This document shows, one piece after another, positions 47,872 to 57,800 of a stretch of DNA of 64,000 bases. A model generated the notes under the pieces. It made no database searches. It saw only the letters and a program-made list of their open reading frames with translations, and was not told where the DNA came from. Every line of letters begins with the position of its first letter. Position 1 is the first letter of the stretch. Made by a program: the position numbers and the translations under genes. Origin of the DNA: Sclerodactyla briareus (lineage: Eukaryota > Echinodermata > Holothuroidea > Dendrochirotida > Sclerodactylidae); assembly GCA_026419785.1 (NCBI GenBank), contig JAODTK010001477.1, positions 644,925 through 708,924 on the forward strand, in the 5' to 3' direction.

Positions 47872-48747
47872 GAAGCTGCGTTTCCATGCAAGCGGGCGGG
47901 CGGCGCGGACGGGGGGCGGGCGTTTTGGGAGACTCTTTCCATGCACGCGGGAGGCGGGCGGGCGTTTTCTCGAGTCACGCATCTCTTTTCACTTTTATCG
48001 TGTATATGCGCTATATAAGAACCGATGTAGCCTACTTATATTCAATATGTTATGATATTTTGTTATTATTGTATTGTTGTGGTCGTTGTGTGTCATTGTC
48101 ATTGTCGTTGTCGTTGTCGTTGTCGTATGTTGTTGTTGTTGTCATCGTTGTTGTCGTTGTCGTTTTGTTGTCGTTGTCGTGTCGTTGTTTTCTCGTCGTT
48201 GTTGTGAAACACCGGAGGCATACTATTGTTTAAACCAAAACACCGGTGTTTAGGCTATTTTCTGACAAACATTGTTCGCATGTCAACGATTACGGCCAAC
48301 TATTAAATCTTCACAATTGACCTGTTTTGGAGATTTAATTAGCAAATACTGACATATCAGCGGTTTGCACATGTAAATATGTGTTCAAATAGGGGTCTGG
48401 CCAGGTGAATATAGGACACGATCTGTAATTAAAATCTCATCCCTAGGTGTGAAACGTTATGAAGTTGTATGGAACATTTTCGAACCTAAAATGGTCCTCT
48501 CCACTCCATTATCCGGCTTAAAGCCGGTAAGATTGCAGGAAAAATCCCCGGGAATTGATTGCGCAAAATACCACGCGGCACGCGGGCGGGAGGAAAAAAT
48601 CGCTACATGACGATTCGAGAAAAACGCCCCGCCCGGCCCGCCCGTCCGCGTGCATGGAAACGGACTCCATTGAAAATAACGATGAGGCCGACTTTAAGAC
48701 GCCCGCCGCTCCGCCCGCCCGCGTTGTTGCATGGAAACGCGGCTTGA
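47872..48747. mobile_element. Foldback-type element with GC-rich inverted arms
   Basis: The left arm begins GAAGCTGCGTTTCCATGCAA (47872). The right arm read inward begins CAAGCCGCGTTTCCATGCAA (48747). Each arm has two (G)TTTCCATGCA motifs, each followed by a CGGGCGGGCGG tract and a GGGCGTTTT block ending TCTCGA. The arms are about 130 and 200 bases, and the middle holds a GTTGTC microsatellite and an AACACCGGTGTT palindrome. It splits the reverse-transcriptase reading of the LINE in two, so it was inserted later. No transposase frame is visible, so it would be non-autonomous. Confidence 0.7.
48060..48215 (+). repeat. Imperfect GTTGTC microsatellite
   Basis: Runs of GTTGTC, GTTGTT and ATTGTC with a few breaks. 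It lies in the loop of the foldback element. Confidence 0.85.
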
Positions 48748-49893
48748 AAACATCCCTATACCGATATAAAAATTTCAACTTAGTATTGTTTTCCTAAGAA
48801 TGAACTGGAAAAAAATATTCTCGTCAAACAGTTATCTAGTTCAAGACCAAGATATTTGACTTTGGTGGAGGTAGCAATTGACGTCCTTTATACACAATAG
48901 TTTAAATAGTTAATTTTATTCAGTTGTGTTTAGTACCAAATAGTATACACTCTTTTTCCAACATGTAGGGAGAGTCTATTATCAGATAACACTATACAAT
49001 TAGAGAGTTCAGTTGAAAGAGTTTTAGAAATGAACTGGGGGTCTTTAGCAGACACAAAGATAGTTGGGGTGGGGGAGTGCAGTGGGGGTAGGAGTCGCTA
49101 TTGCCACCAATCAGGTGGGGGATCAGGAAAACAAGAGTAACATGTGTTATAAAATATCTGGAGAGTCCCAGTGAGCTGGGCAGGAAACACAGAGTCCAAC
49201 AAAAATTTAATTAGAGCATCATCATATTTCACATATATGTGTTAAGCTAATAAACAATTATGACGACGGACCAAGGAATGAGTAAGTTGTTTATTTTAGG
49301 TTTCGTGCAAGTTGCTCATTGTAACATATCATGAGCAGAAAATATAACAAAGTGCTGCTATTATGGCTTGCTAGTTCCATCACTGTATCTAATGGACTAA
49401 AAATTGTCAGAGAAACTTGAAAAGTGGAAATGTAACACATAGTAAAGAACTGCTGGATAAATAAATTTTGCTCTTCAATAAATGGTGCGAATGCAAATGG
49501 AAAAGCAAATTATAAAGAATTCACAGGCAGAGCATAATGTGTAGAGGGGAAACATAGGTTCATTGATTTCATGACCTACAGGCAATAAATGACATATTAT
49601 GACTTGCTATTGTAATGATACTACACATAGGGCACTACATCGGATGCCTACAAAAAATGCAACCTAAAAAATGTTTCCATGATTTGTCTTCAGATTCATG
49701 ATCAATTTCAAATTTAGGCTACAAACAGTTGTTGTCTCTGAAAGCAAAATTGCCATTAATGTATACCATATAAAATACTGTTTCTCCAGAAAGAACATTG
49801 GCACAATGAAATCTACGACAATGTTGAAACCACCAGAAAAGTTTTTTTTTTCAATGCAAACGAAATTCAAAGATACCCCACCCCCCAAGACAC

Positions 49894-50020
49894 CCATCCC
49901 TCTTAGCAAGAAGGACCACATCAGCTCCAGGCCGTGGGCGGATTCAGTAGAAATATCAGAGCAATGGTGATTCCGGAAACTAATTTGTAGATTCCTTGAG
50001 GTCACAAAGAGGGGCTCAAC
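49894..50020 (-). CDS. Minus-strand gene, exon 6 of the recognised set
   Basis: The acceptor is CTTTATTCACTGATACAG. The frame in phase 0 reads VEPLFVTSRNLQISFRNHHC, SDISTESAHGLELMWSFLLR and GM. The exon at 50909 leaves phase 0, so the join is exact. The donor is uncertain: ATGG|GTGTCT at 49893 is the likeliest and leaves one base. The frame remains open to 49664. Confidence 0.5.
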
Positions 50021-50908
50021 CTGTATCAGTGAATAAAGTTTCTAGGTGGGAGCAACAGGATGCTACCATTTACAATGAGAAGGTATCAGCAACAGAGAGA
50101 AACAAGAAGTGTAGTACTGCAATAACTGCTCATGGGTGACAAATGGCTGCTGCTGCTCTATGTGAGAGCTAATGTGGTGCAGTGGTGCCAATGACCATAG
50201 ATGTAGTCGTCAATCGCCCAATAGTCGACTGTGGCCTTAGGGACATCTGGGGAATGTTAAAAAAAAATGCATAAAGCCAACAAATATCGGATGAATGTAT
50301 ATAGAGTTGTCTGCTTATATGCATTAACCTTGTGTCTAACATATTGGTAACCCTCGCTCCCTTTTCATTTCAGGGACAGGCAGGGAGGGTGAAATCAAGT
50401 TACTAGCAATAACACATCTAGCCACTGATAGTCAAGCATGGATTTTCGGGAGGGGAGGAGGGAAGGTGGAGAAAGGCATTCAACAACAATCCATTCGTAC
50501 ATAATATATGTTTTCGAGGTTGTTGTCTTGCAATTTTCATTCTCCTGTTGTTAGTATCCCCTGCACTGAACTCAACAAAATTGTGTATGTTTTCAGCAGA
50601 AAAAACTACCCAGGATGGTCCAAACTAGCTATCACACGCAGCCCATGAGAGTGCAGTCCCAAACAGGATCTCATTAATTGCTTGGATATCAGTGGCTGGG
50701 TGGCCATTAACTATTCTTTCTGGAATAATGTGGCATATTAATACTTGGGGAACGGTAAACTACTAACCCTTCTATCCCAACCAAAACAAAACAAATGCAT
50801 CATATATTTACCACTGGAAAAGACAGTTCCTAGAAAACTGGAGGTAAGGACTATTCAATCCCAAGAAAGATGGTCCTACTACTCAATATTTTGACCAGGG
50901 TAGCTCAC

Positions 50909-50969
50909 CTTTGATTTGAAGAGGGCCCCAAGCCAAGTATCAAGCTCCTCAGTCTCAAAGGACAGGTGC
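50909..50969 (-). CDS. Minus-strand gene, exon 5
   Basis: The acceptor is a long pyrimidine tract (TTTTCTGTCATTGTCTGCCCAG) and the donor AAG|GTGAGC, both nearly ideal. The 61 bases read HLSFETEELDTWLGALFKSK after one leading base. The text resembles the end of a PH-type domain (F-x-x-E-T-E-E-x-x-x-W-L), which is only a suggestion. Entry needs two bases from exon 4, which it supplies, and exit is phase 0. Confidence 0.6.
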
Positions 50970-51338
50970 CTGGGCAGACAATGACAGAAAAGAAAGAAAA
51001 GAGTGAGACAGAGATGATACCTTGAGAATCTCTTCATTCTGAGACGGCTTCAAGCTCCCATAGTAGTTTGGACAAAACGTTTGCTGCAAAGCGTGCAAAT
51101 AATTTGACAGCCATTTTGCTGCCGTCTATGGTCAAATACTTATTTTAGGATAAACCACTCCTGCAAGTCAAAACTTTTTGCAGCTCAAGTTTTGGGGGCC
51201 TTCGGTAATCAAATATTTCTATATTGAATTTCAATTGACTTTTGCAAGATGTAAGAAGAGCAATTCTTGCCCCCTATGGGAAAATGACATAATACAACCT
51301 CTGAACATGATATGCCTACTGACCAGGTAGATTCTAGT

Positions 51339-51480
51339 TCAGGGGTCAGCAATCAGTTGACCTCAGCCCATCTGTGCCTCTGACCCATTTTTAGTAGGCC
51401 CTAATGATCGTGAAGGAAATAGTGGGAAAAGGGCCCTGGAGCGAAGTGGAAGCAAAACCAATTTTTTTCTTGCATGTCAC
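51339..51480 (+). mobile_element. Possible hAT-type terminal repeat, solitary end
   Basis: CAGGGGTCAGCAATCAGTTG resembles the CAGGGGTC(A/G)GCAA terminal inverted repeat of hAT/Charlie elements and is followed by GCCC-rich sequence as in those ends. I could not find the opposite end or an 8-base target duplication, so this may be a fragment. Confidence 0.35.
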
Positions 51481-52437
51481 TTAGTGCTGTCTTCCACTTC
51501 GAAAAAAATGTAAGCTTCCTACCCTTGTTTGCAATTTGCTTAGACTAGTTTGGCAGGCCAACTTAAGACCTGTCGGCCAGCATACATTCGAACGTTTCAC
51601 ATATGGGCTGCAGAGAAACAGAGGTTGCCAATCCATGCATTTTAACTGGTTGATTTGCACCCTGTTAGGATGAAACAATGAACAGCAGGAAGAATCCACA
51701 CCACCTTATTGAGTAAAATAACATTTGCAGTTGGTTAATCATTGATAGTGGGACTGTCATAACTTGTCTAGTCTTTTTTGGGTTAGCTCAGTCTTCATCA
51801 TGTGAACTTTGTATTCCTTGGAAGCTTTTTGAGATTCAAGGAGAATATGAATTAGGCCAACAAAGCCATTCATGATTGCCATTGTTGTGGGGTCTCCTTT
51901 GCTGCTTCGACAATTGGCTCTACCACCAATTTGGAATGAGGCACTGCCTTGTTCAATACCCCTGAATTGAACATGTCCTATCTGCATCTTCAAACGGACC
52001 TCTATCATCCAGTCTAATGTCTGTATAGTCAGATCGATGGAATTGATTCCATACAGCATAATCTTGGCTGCAGGACGACCTCGCCCTAGCGAACTCTGCA
52101 TACTAGACCAGGGCCCCGTTCCACAAAGGGGAAAGGTTTTTTTGTGGATATGATGCTCAATGTAATGATAACCTCCCATATCTATCGATCCGTAGAATCA
52201 GGTAATTTTTGTGGACTGGGCCATGGCTTCTAGGCGCCTCGACTTGCGTACCAGCATTCTGGGAGTCAGTGCACCATCTAATTAAACTATCACTACATTG
52301 GAACATGGCCCATACACCAGATGCAGCTCGGAACTGACCTATCATGAATCTAGTCTTTATAGATGCTACAAAATATTCCTGTACTCTGGTTCTAAACCAC
52401 ATGACCATTTCAAAATCTTATTGATATAGATATACAA

Positions 52438-52560
52438 TTATATATATATATATATATAGATATATATATATATATATATATATAGATATATAATATATAT
52501 ATAATATATCGATTATATATATATAGATAGTTATATAGATATATATTATTAGATATATAA
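52438..52560. repeat. AT dinucleotide microsatellite
   Basis: Alternating TA with GATATA interruptions over about 120 bases, in the intron between exons 4 and 5 of the minus-strand gene. Confidence 0.95.
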
Positions 52561-52603
52561 GGGAAATGCTTTTTGAATTTAGTTTTGGAATTATTACACT
52601 TAC

Positions 52604-52646
52604 TTGAACCTTGTTCCTTGGAGGTGGTGTGAAAGCGATGAAATGT
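52604..52646 (-). CDS. Minus-strand gene, exon 4 (43 bases)
   Basis: The acceptor is CATATTTCTTCACAG and the donor CAA|GTAAGT. All three frames are open, but only the one entering with two bases and leaving two (ISSLSHHLQGTRF) agrees with both neighbours. The codon across the upstream join is GAC, and the one across the downstream join AAG. A short exon with consensus sites and double phase agreement is good evidence. Confidence 0.55.
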
Positions 52647-52750
52647 CTGTGAAGAAATATGTGGCATTGGCTTGTTGGAGATATTCACTATGATAGATGA
52701 ATCGGGGAAAATTAGTAATTAAAACTAGATACACCACATTTAAGCCATAC

Positions 52751-52805
52751 CTTGTTGCCAGACTTCAATGACTTGATCACGAGTCTCAGGTTCGGGAATC
52801 AGCAG
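52751..52805 (-). CDS. Minus-strand gene, exon 3 (55 bases)
   Basis: The acceptor is AGAGTACTTGTAG and the donor AAG|GTATGG. The frame reads LLIPEPETRDQVIEVWQQ in phase 0 with one base left over for exon 4. A possible 24-base exon (GMMPFDT, phase 0 both ends) lies upstream near 53195 after TTTCTTTCTTCTCCTAAG, but its donor is weak. Confidence 0.55.
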
Positions 52806-53851
52806 CTACAAGTACTCTATAGTGAAATGTGCACTATAGGTTACCACAATCTAGAAAGTCTAGCACAATAAACAGAACCCAAACTGGCCCTCCCTTATTT
52901 TGGAATTTTAGGCATAGGGATAACACCCAGTGAAGAGTGCATATCAACCTCCACCCACACCCAAAATTTGCAGATTCTTAGCCTGTTGCATTGTTGAGTA
53001 TGTTCCATTTACTTGAAAGAATGTGACATGTCACAGAGGGAAGAAAATGAAAGTCCACCATCAGCTGACCTCTAAAAAAAACTGGCAGAAGTGAGTCAAA
53101 AATTGCCATTTTCCTCCATTGTGAAAATTGTGGTTTGTGGACTTCTCCAGTGTACAACCTGATTAGGATTAGTAAGTCACTGTGTCAAAAGGCATCATAC
53201 CGGCCTTAGGAGAAGAAAGAAACACTGCCACCATGAACTGAGTAAGTAAATGCTATGTGCACCTGAACAGAAATATATAAATAAATGATTTGTTTTGGGG
53301 GGATTAATGAATGAGGTTGTCATGTTTTCAGAAGGGACCTTTTTGCAACAACTTTGAATTATAGATGTTGTGGCGGGGTGGGGGGGGGGGGGGGCCCACG
53401 TGTGACTGCGACAGTGCGCGATTATACGCGATTATCTCAATGCAGTAATAGAAAGTACCCCAAAGTCAATGAATGTTTGATGACAATTGAGCAATACATC
53501 AGAAGTGTATTTCTTTCGAGCACAAACAGAGAAATATCTAGTATTCCAACATTTATGAAAGATAAAGCAGCATGCTGCTAGCAGCTGTCTTTGAAACATT
53601 AGAGTGAGACGGTGCTGTGAAACCCCCCCCCCCCCCAAATAGCTACTGGGGGGGGTGCTTTCTTCTGCTTGTCATGGCCCATAGTATATCTCATCTCTGA
53701 GACCTTCATTGGTACGTGACAGACGGTTCTGTTTGCTGACCAACAAGGAAGAGGTTGTGTCATTTTGAGATGTGACCCCACTTTGAATATCCAGCCAAGA
53801 TAACTTAACCCAAGTTACTAAAATGAATAAGTCACCGACTTCCGGATTTAC

Positions 53852-53956
53852 TTCTTTACTTTTACATTCAAGTTTGCTGATATTCTCTCTTAATTGGCAG
53901 CATTGTGGGGGAGCCTGCCTAGGATTCAGGATTAGGGTATCGTACAGTCTAGTTCT
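53852..53956 (-). CDS. Minus-strand gene, exon 2
   Basis: The acceptor is GATGATTTTTCAG. The frame in phase 0 reads RTRLYDTLILNPRQAPPQCC, QLRENISKLECKSKE and meets GAA|GTAAAT at 53851, a moderate donor that keeps phase 0. A later donor (TGG|GTTAAG, also phase 0) would lengthen it by about a dozen codons. The frame stays open to 53675. The sequence looks partly helical and coiled. Confidence 0.45.
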
Positions 53957-55201
53957 CTGAAAAATCATCCTACTTTCTTCCTAATTCCTATGTAAGAATT
54001 TTTTTTTCTACAGTACAGCCAGAAGAATTAAGTGGACGTTAACTGCGGTAGCAAATAGAGATTTTGAGGGCAGGATCGTTAACGCGTCACGTTGTGATAT
54101 ATGGTGGTGTGGGTAACGGCATTAACGTCAACTTCGAGAACGTTAAATTGTGTTAAATCCCTTATTAGAGCCAGACACTGCCACGCACCCGACGATACCT
54201 GCTGAGCAGCGTTTAGTTATCAAATTGCTTGGTGTTGGTCGGCTTATTATTCGTTATCATGTTATAGAGCAACGCTGTTGACACTGTTCCCGTTAGGTTG
54301 TTAACATCAAAATCGAGATAACAGCGATAAGCTGGAAGGGAACCATGATAATCTTAGCGATATATATACAGTATTAACATATACTAATGGCTACGAGGAA
54401 ATGACATGCAGTCGCGCTAGCTAAGTTATAACTTTAACAGTCTCAGTAGTTCTTTGTCGCTCATTAATGAATTCGAAACTGGGGGGGAGGGGGGTTACAT
54501 ACTCAAAATGATATTTTCTTCAATGTTTTCGACTCACAATTTAATCACTGTCGACAATCCAGTGAAACGCAAAATTCATATTTAAGAAGAGAAACAATGT
54601 GCTTTTCAACAACGTTATTCCAAATTATATCTTTACGATCAGTGATTTATCGTGAATTATAAAATAAGAAGAATAAGTTTTGATCACCCGCGATCCTATA
54701 CTTGTCGTTCAATGCCGCAGTTGCCTCGCCCCACTATTTACCAGCAGTCTCGCTACACAGTACCGAGGGCCGAGGAAAGAGGGCAACGTGGGACAGCTTG
54801 AGGACAGCGAGTGAGGACCGTGTTTGCCATTGAACTGAGCCAAAAAGTATTCCCCATACACGTGAAGCTTCAATATTACACATCACAATCACTCGATGTA
54901 GAGTCGAGCGCTTGCACCCATTGGGACCAAATGTCATACAATGTAGAATGTTGGAGGTATTGCGATCACGCCACAGGATGGATAGTTTTACTGGTTAATC
55001 CGAAATTGCAGCGGGTGGGGATTGATCGTGGAAACGGTGTGGGGAGGGATCGTGTGGAGATTGAAATGAAAATCCATATTGAGATTTAGTATCACCATGT
55101 TTCCGTTTTTTTGTTTCTGTGATGATGTTCCTTCTCGTGTTCAATTGTATCCACATGTTACTGTTTAAATTAATGGATGCTTAAAGCATGAAACTCCTTA
55201 C

Positions 55202-55290
55202 CTCAAACTGTTCAACTGGTTTGAAATTTGAGGAAAGAGCAAGCGCTGGACAAATACACTGTGGCCGGACTATCTCAGTCCACGTGGTCG
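55202..55290 (-). CDS. Minus-strand gene, exon 1 of the recognised set
   Basis: The donor GAG|GTAAGG is strong. The frame reads TTWTEIVRPQCICPALALSS, NFKPVEQFE and leaves in phase 0, as exon 2 requires. The acceptor is either ATTTATGAG at 55291 (phase 1, giving 89 bases) or CGGCCACAG further in, giving a shorter phase 0 exon. No start codon is present, so at least one more upstream exon should exist. Confidence 0.5.
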
Positions 55291-56893
55291 CTCATAAATA
55301 ATCTGTATTCAAGATAGGAAGCTGTTTCGTCAAAGAGTGCTTGCAAATAGTATCACTCACAGGTTCCACAATGAGAGAACACAATGGCCTACTGTGACTC
55401 ACGGCATCTAGTTACACCCCCCCCCCCCCCATTTCGCGTACGGCCGTCACATGTTCAACTTCCCAAAAGAATGTTATATCTTCAAATCAATTTTCCGTCC
55501 ATTCATGCACTGTCCAAAAATTATATATTTTTCGGTGGATCAAATTTTGACTGGGGTGTTGGTTCTACCCCACTGACCATAAACAGTTCACATGATCACA
55601 AGATAGCCTGTATCTTGAGATAGAAGTGACTTTATTTATGCTTTACTCTCGCTTTCCACAACAAATCCTTGGTGACTAACTATAATTTAATAGGACAAAA
55701 AAAAATGTTAGTCAACCGTGTATTCCCCGCCCCAAAAACCCCCCCAAACCCCCCCCCCCCCCACCGCCCGCACCCGTAGGCAAAAACATCCCACCGGAAA
55801 TATGTCAGCGCCATACCCCAGTCCGAGAAGCGCCCCAACGCGGCATGTAGACAACCATTCAGTGTAGACAGGGATAGTATTATTATATATATGGCACGAG
55901 TGGCAGCAGGGCGCGTTTCAGGCTGCCCGCGCTTCACGATCGATTTAAAAAAGCAGTTAAAAAAGCAGTTAGTGGCCGTCGGTCATGGTCGCTGTTTTTT
56001 TCGATCACATGGTGGGCCAAAGGACGGCGGAGACAAAGACAGATCATGACATCAACCATGTTTGTTCCAATTATATAAGACCATACTGCAATTCATTTAT
56101 TATAATGTCCCGTTTTCCAAATTATTTGATTCTAGCCGCTCAATATTGTTGTCATTCTATATCAGATATTATTTATACCTATAATGAAATATAGGCCTGG
56201 GGGGAGGGGAGATATAGGGCAGTTTGCGGGGCAAGCAGTTGGGCGGGTGCGTGCCAGGAGAATGTTTTACATGCATGGAGGATCTCATAAAAGTAGGGGG
56301 TAACGACCCAGTGCTTTTCCCCTTTATAATTAAATTGGTATGTGAGACTGAAGACCATTTTATCCTCTGGGTGGATTAAGTACGATATAAACAGGAAAAC
56401 ATTGAACAGGGGTTACGGTGTGGGAAATATAGTATACCTTCAGAAATTTGCATGCTATTTACAAACTGTTTTGTTGCTCATAATTATGCAATGCAATAAC
56501 AAAAGGTTTGTACCTTGTTGTTTCCATAACAAATAAAAAAGAATTCAACCCCAGCCCTCCGAAAGTTCCGGTAAGTAATAAGATAGTTATGTCAAGTGGA
56601 GAAACAGTGCGGTCGGTGTCAAACACCCCGTCTGCAAACCAAAAGCTATTTGTGGGTATAATTTAGTATGCTCCCTGCAAAGTTTTTATTTACATAATCG
56701 CGAAAGGCGGAGAAAGAAAGAGTGTGCAAGTTGTCTTTTGTTTATTTTCCATGTCAACCTGGGAAAGAGAAGAGCCACACAATGGGCTATTAGGTACCTG
56801 GAATCTAGGGGCCGCATTCACTCATCCAGCCGTACTATGCCACATTGGGCGGTCGTGAAACAAATGTAGTTCTATCCTGAGCCACGTTCGCAG
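55291..56893. other. Stretch between the minus-strand gene and the 56.9 kb exon
   Basis: C runs at 55421-55432 and 55739-55764, and a short AAAAAAGCAGTTA direct repeat at 55945-55970. The upstream exons of the minus-strand gene should lie here or beyond, but none was resolved. Confidence 0.4.
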
Positions 56894-56975
56894 ATCGAGA
56901 GATTGAGTTTCGCGGGGGCGAAACCAGTGGAAGAATAAATGTAATGAGAGGCCTTGAGTTAGAATATGGAGTTGG
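56894..56975 (+). CDS. Internal exon, unidentified
   Basis: The acceptor is GAGCCACGTTCGCAG and the donor GTTGG|GTGAGT. The frame reads REIEFRGGETSGRINVMRGL and ELEYGV, with two bases before and two after (82 bases). An upstream in-frame TGA lies before the acceptor, as expected for an exon edge. A minus-strand open frame overlaps but is less coding-like. Confidence 0.4.
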
Positions 56976-57454
56976 GTGAGTAACGCGAGGAAGAAAACAT
57001 TCTCTTGGGCAATTGATGCTCGCCAACGTGCTCAGCGGAAGGGATAGCGCCTTGACTACAAATTTTTTTGTACCTTGCGGAGTCTGGCAGTGTTGCCCTG
57101 ATGTACGGTATGCAGCTTCGAACGGGAATGGCACTTATCCTGCAGTTACCGTCATACGGGATTTTCATAGGCTATTTTGATTTGAAACGAACTTGTTGCC
57201 CTCCGAAGAGGCTGAAGTTTATTCGTTGTGGAAGAGGGGGGGGGGGGGGGGGGGGTGGTACAGAATATTTTTACGGGATTGTCTCAAGCTGGCCTCAAAG
57301 GAATTAGGTTAACCTACTACAGTGTACAAGATGTAACCTGTGCACTGGGCGGGTATCTCAGGGACGTGTGTTTCATTGTTCATGGTTGGAGGACCACTCA
57401 ATTCTTGCGTATTTCGGTCTTAACAAAGGTGATTGGGGGCGAGGGGACCCGCCC

Positions 57455-57800
57455 CGATGTTCATAGGCCTTTTATTCAACGGACTTTGTTCATAATAACA
57501 AAAAGTCTGTTATTCATATTCGCAGAAAGGCCAGTTATTCCCGTTTATTCATAATAGTGAAAAGGGTCCGTTATTCATAATAGCAAAAGAGGTCCGTTAT
57601 TCATGATCCCGAAAAAGGTCCGTTATTCAGAATAGTTCTTTTCAATGAATATTGCCAAGCAGATGATTTACTTTGCGAGTCCCGCAAGGATGCAAATCCT
57701 AAAACTGCACTTTTTGTCAGCCGCGATCCCTGGCAGATCCATGGACGGGTGTTTCCTAATTCTGAATAACGGACCTTTGTTCCTATTATGTTATCGGACC
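57455..57800. repeat. Degenerate GGTCCGTTATTC array with inverted copies
   Basis: Five direct copies of AAAGGTCCGTTATTCATAAT or close variants lie at about 29-base spacing (57480-57635). Reversed copies (CTGAATAACGGACCTTTGTT, then TTATCGGACCCTTTTA) lie at 57760-57800. The two sets can pair over about 15 bases. Confidence 0.65.

Larger units (their letters stand above)
47006..49070 (-). mobile_element. 5'-truncated LINE with poly(A) tail, interrupted by a foldback element
   Basis: Read from 49070 on the minus strand, the reverse transcriptase gives TIFVSAKDPQFISKTLSTEL, LSDNRLSLHVGK, TSIATSTKVKYLGLELDNCL and KFLYRY. It breaks at about 48747 and resumes at 47872 with SGRKASVHALIHPF, FTDQ, LFLGNNG, NGLGPRYLK, RTRGSLATLVVPRV and TKLAKHSIKEFLSNDWNNL in shifting frames. 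The 3' UTR has AATAAA (minus strand, near 47150), and 47006-47089 is an 84-base T run, the poly(A) tail. The 5' truncation just before the palm domain is typical of LINEs. Frameshifts and the insertion make it inactive. Confidence 0.85.

Noticed and set aside
47872-48747. CpG island promoter
   Set aside because: The GC-rich blocks are inverted copies bounding an insertion in a LINE, so a mobile element explains them better.
51757-52179. 140-codon minus-strand frame as an exon of the 50-55 kb gene
   Set aside because: Its length is within chance for this window. It overlaps a GGGCCCCGTTCCACAAAG dispersed motif, and its phases do not fit between exons 4 and 5.
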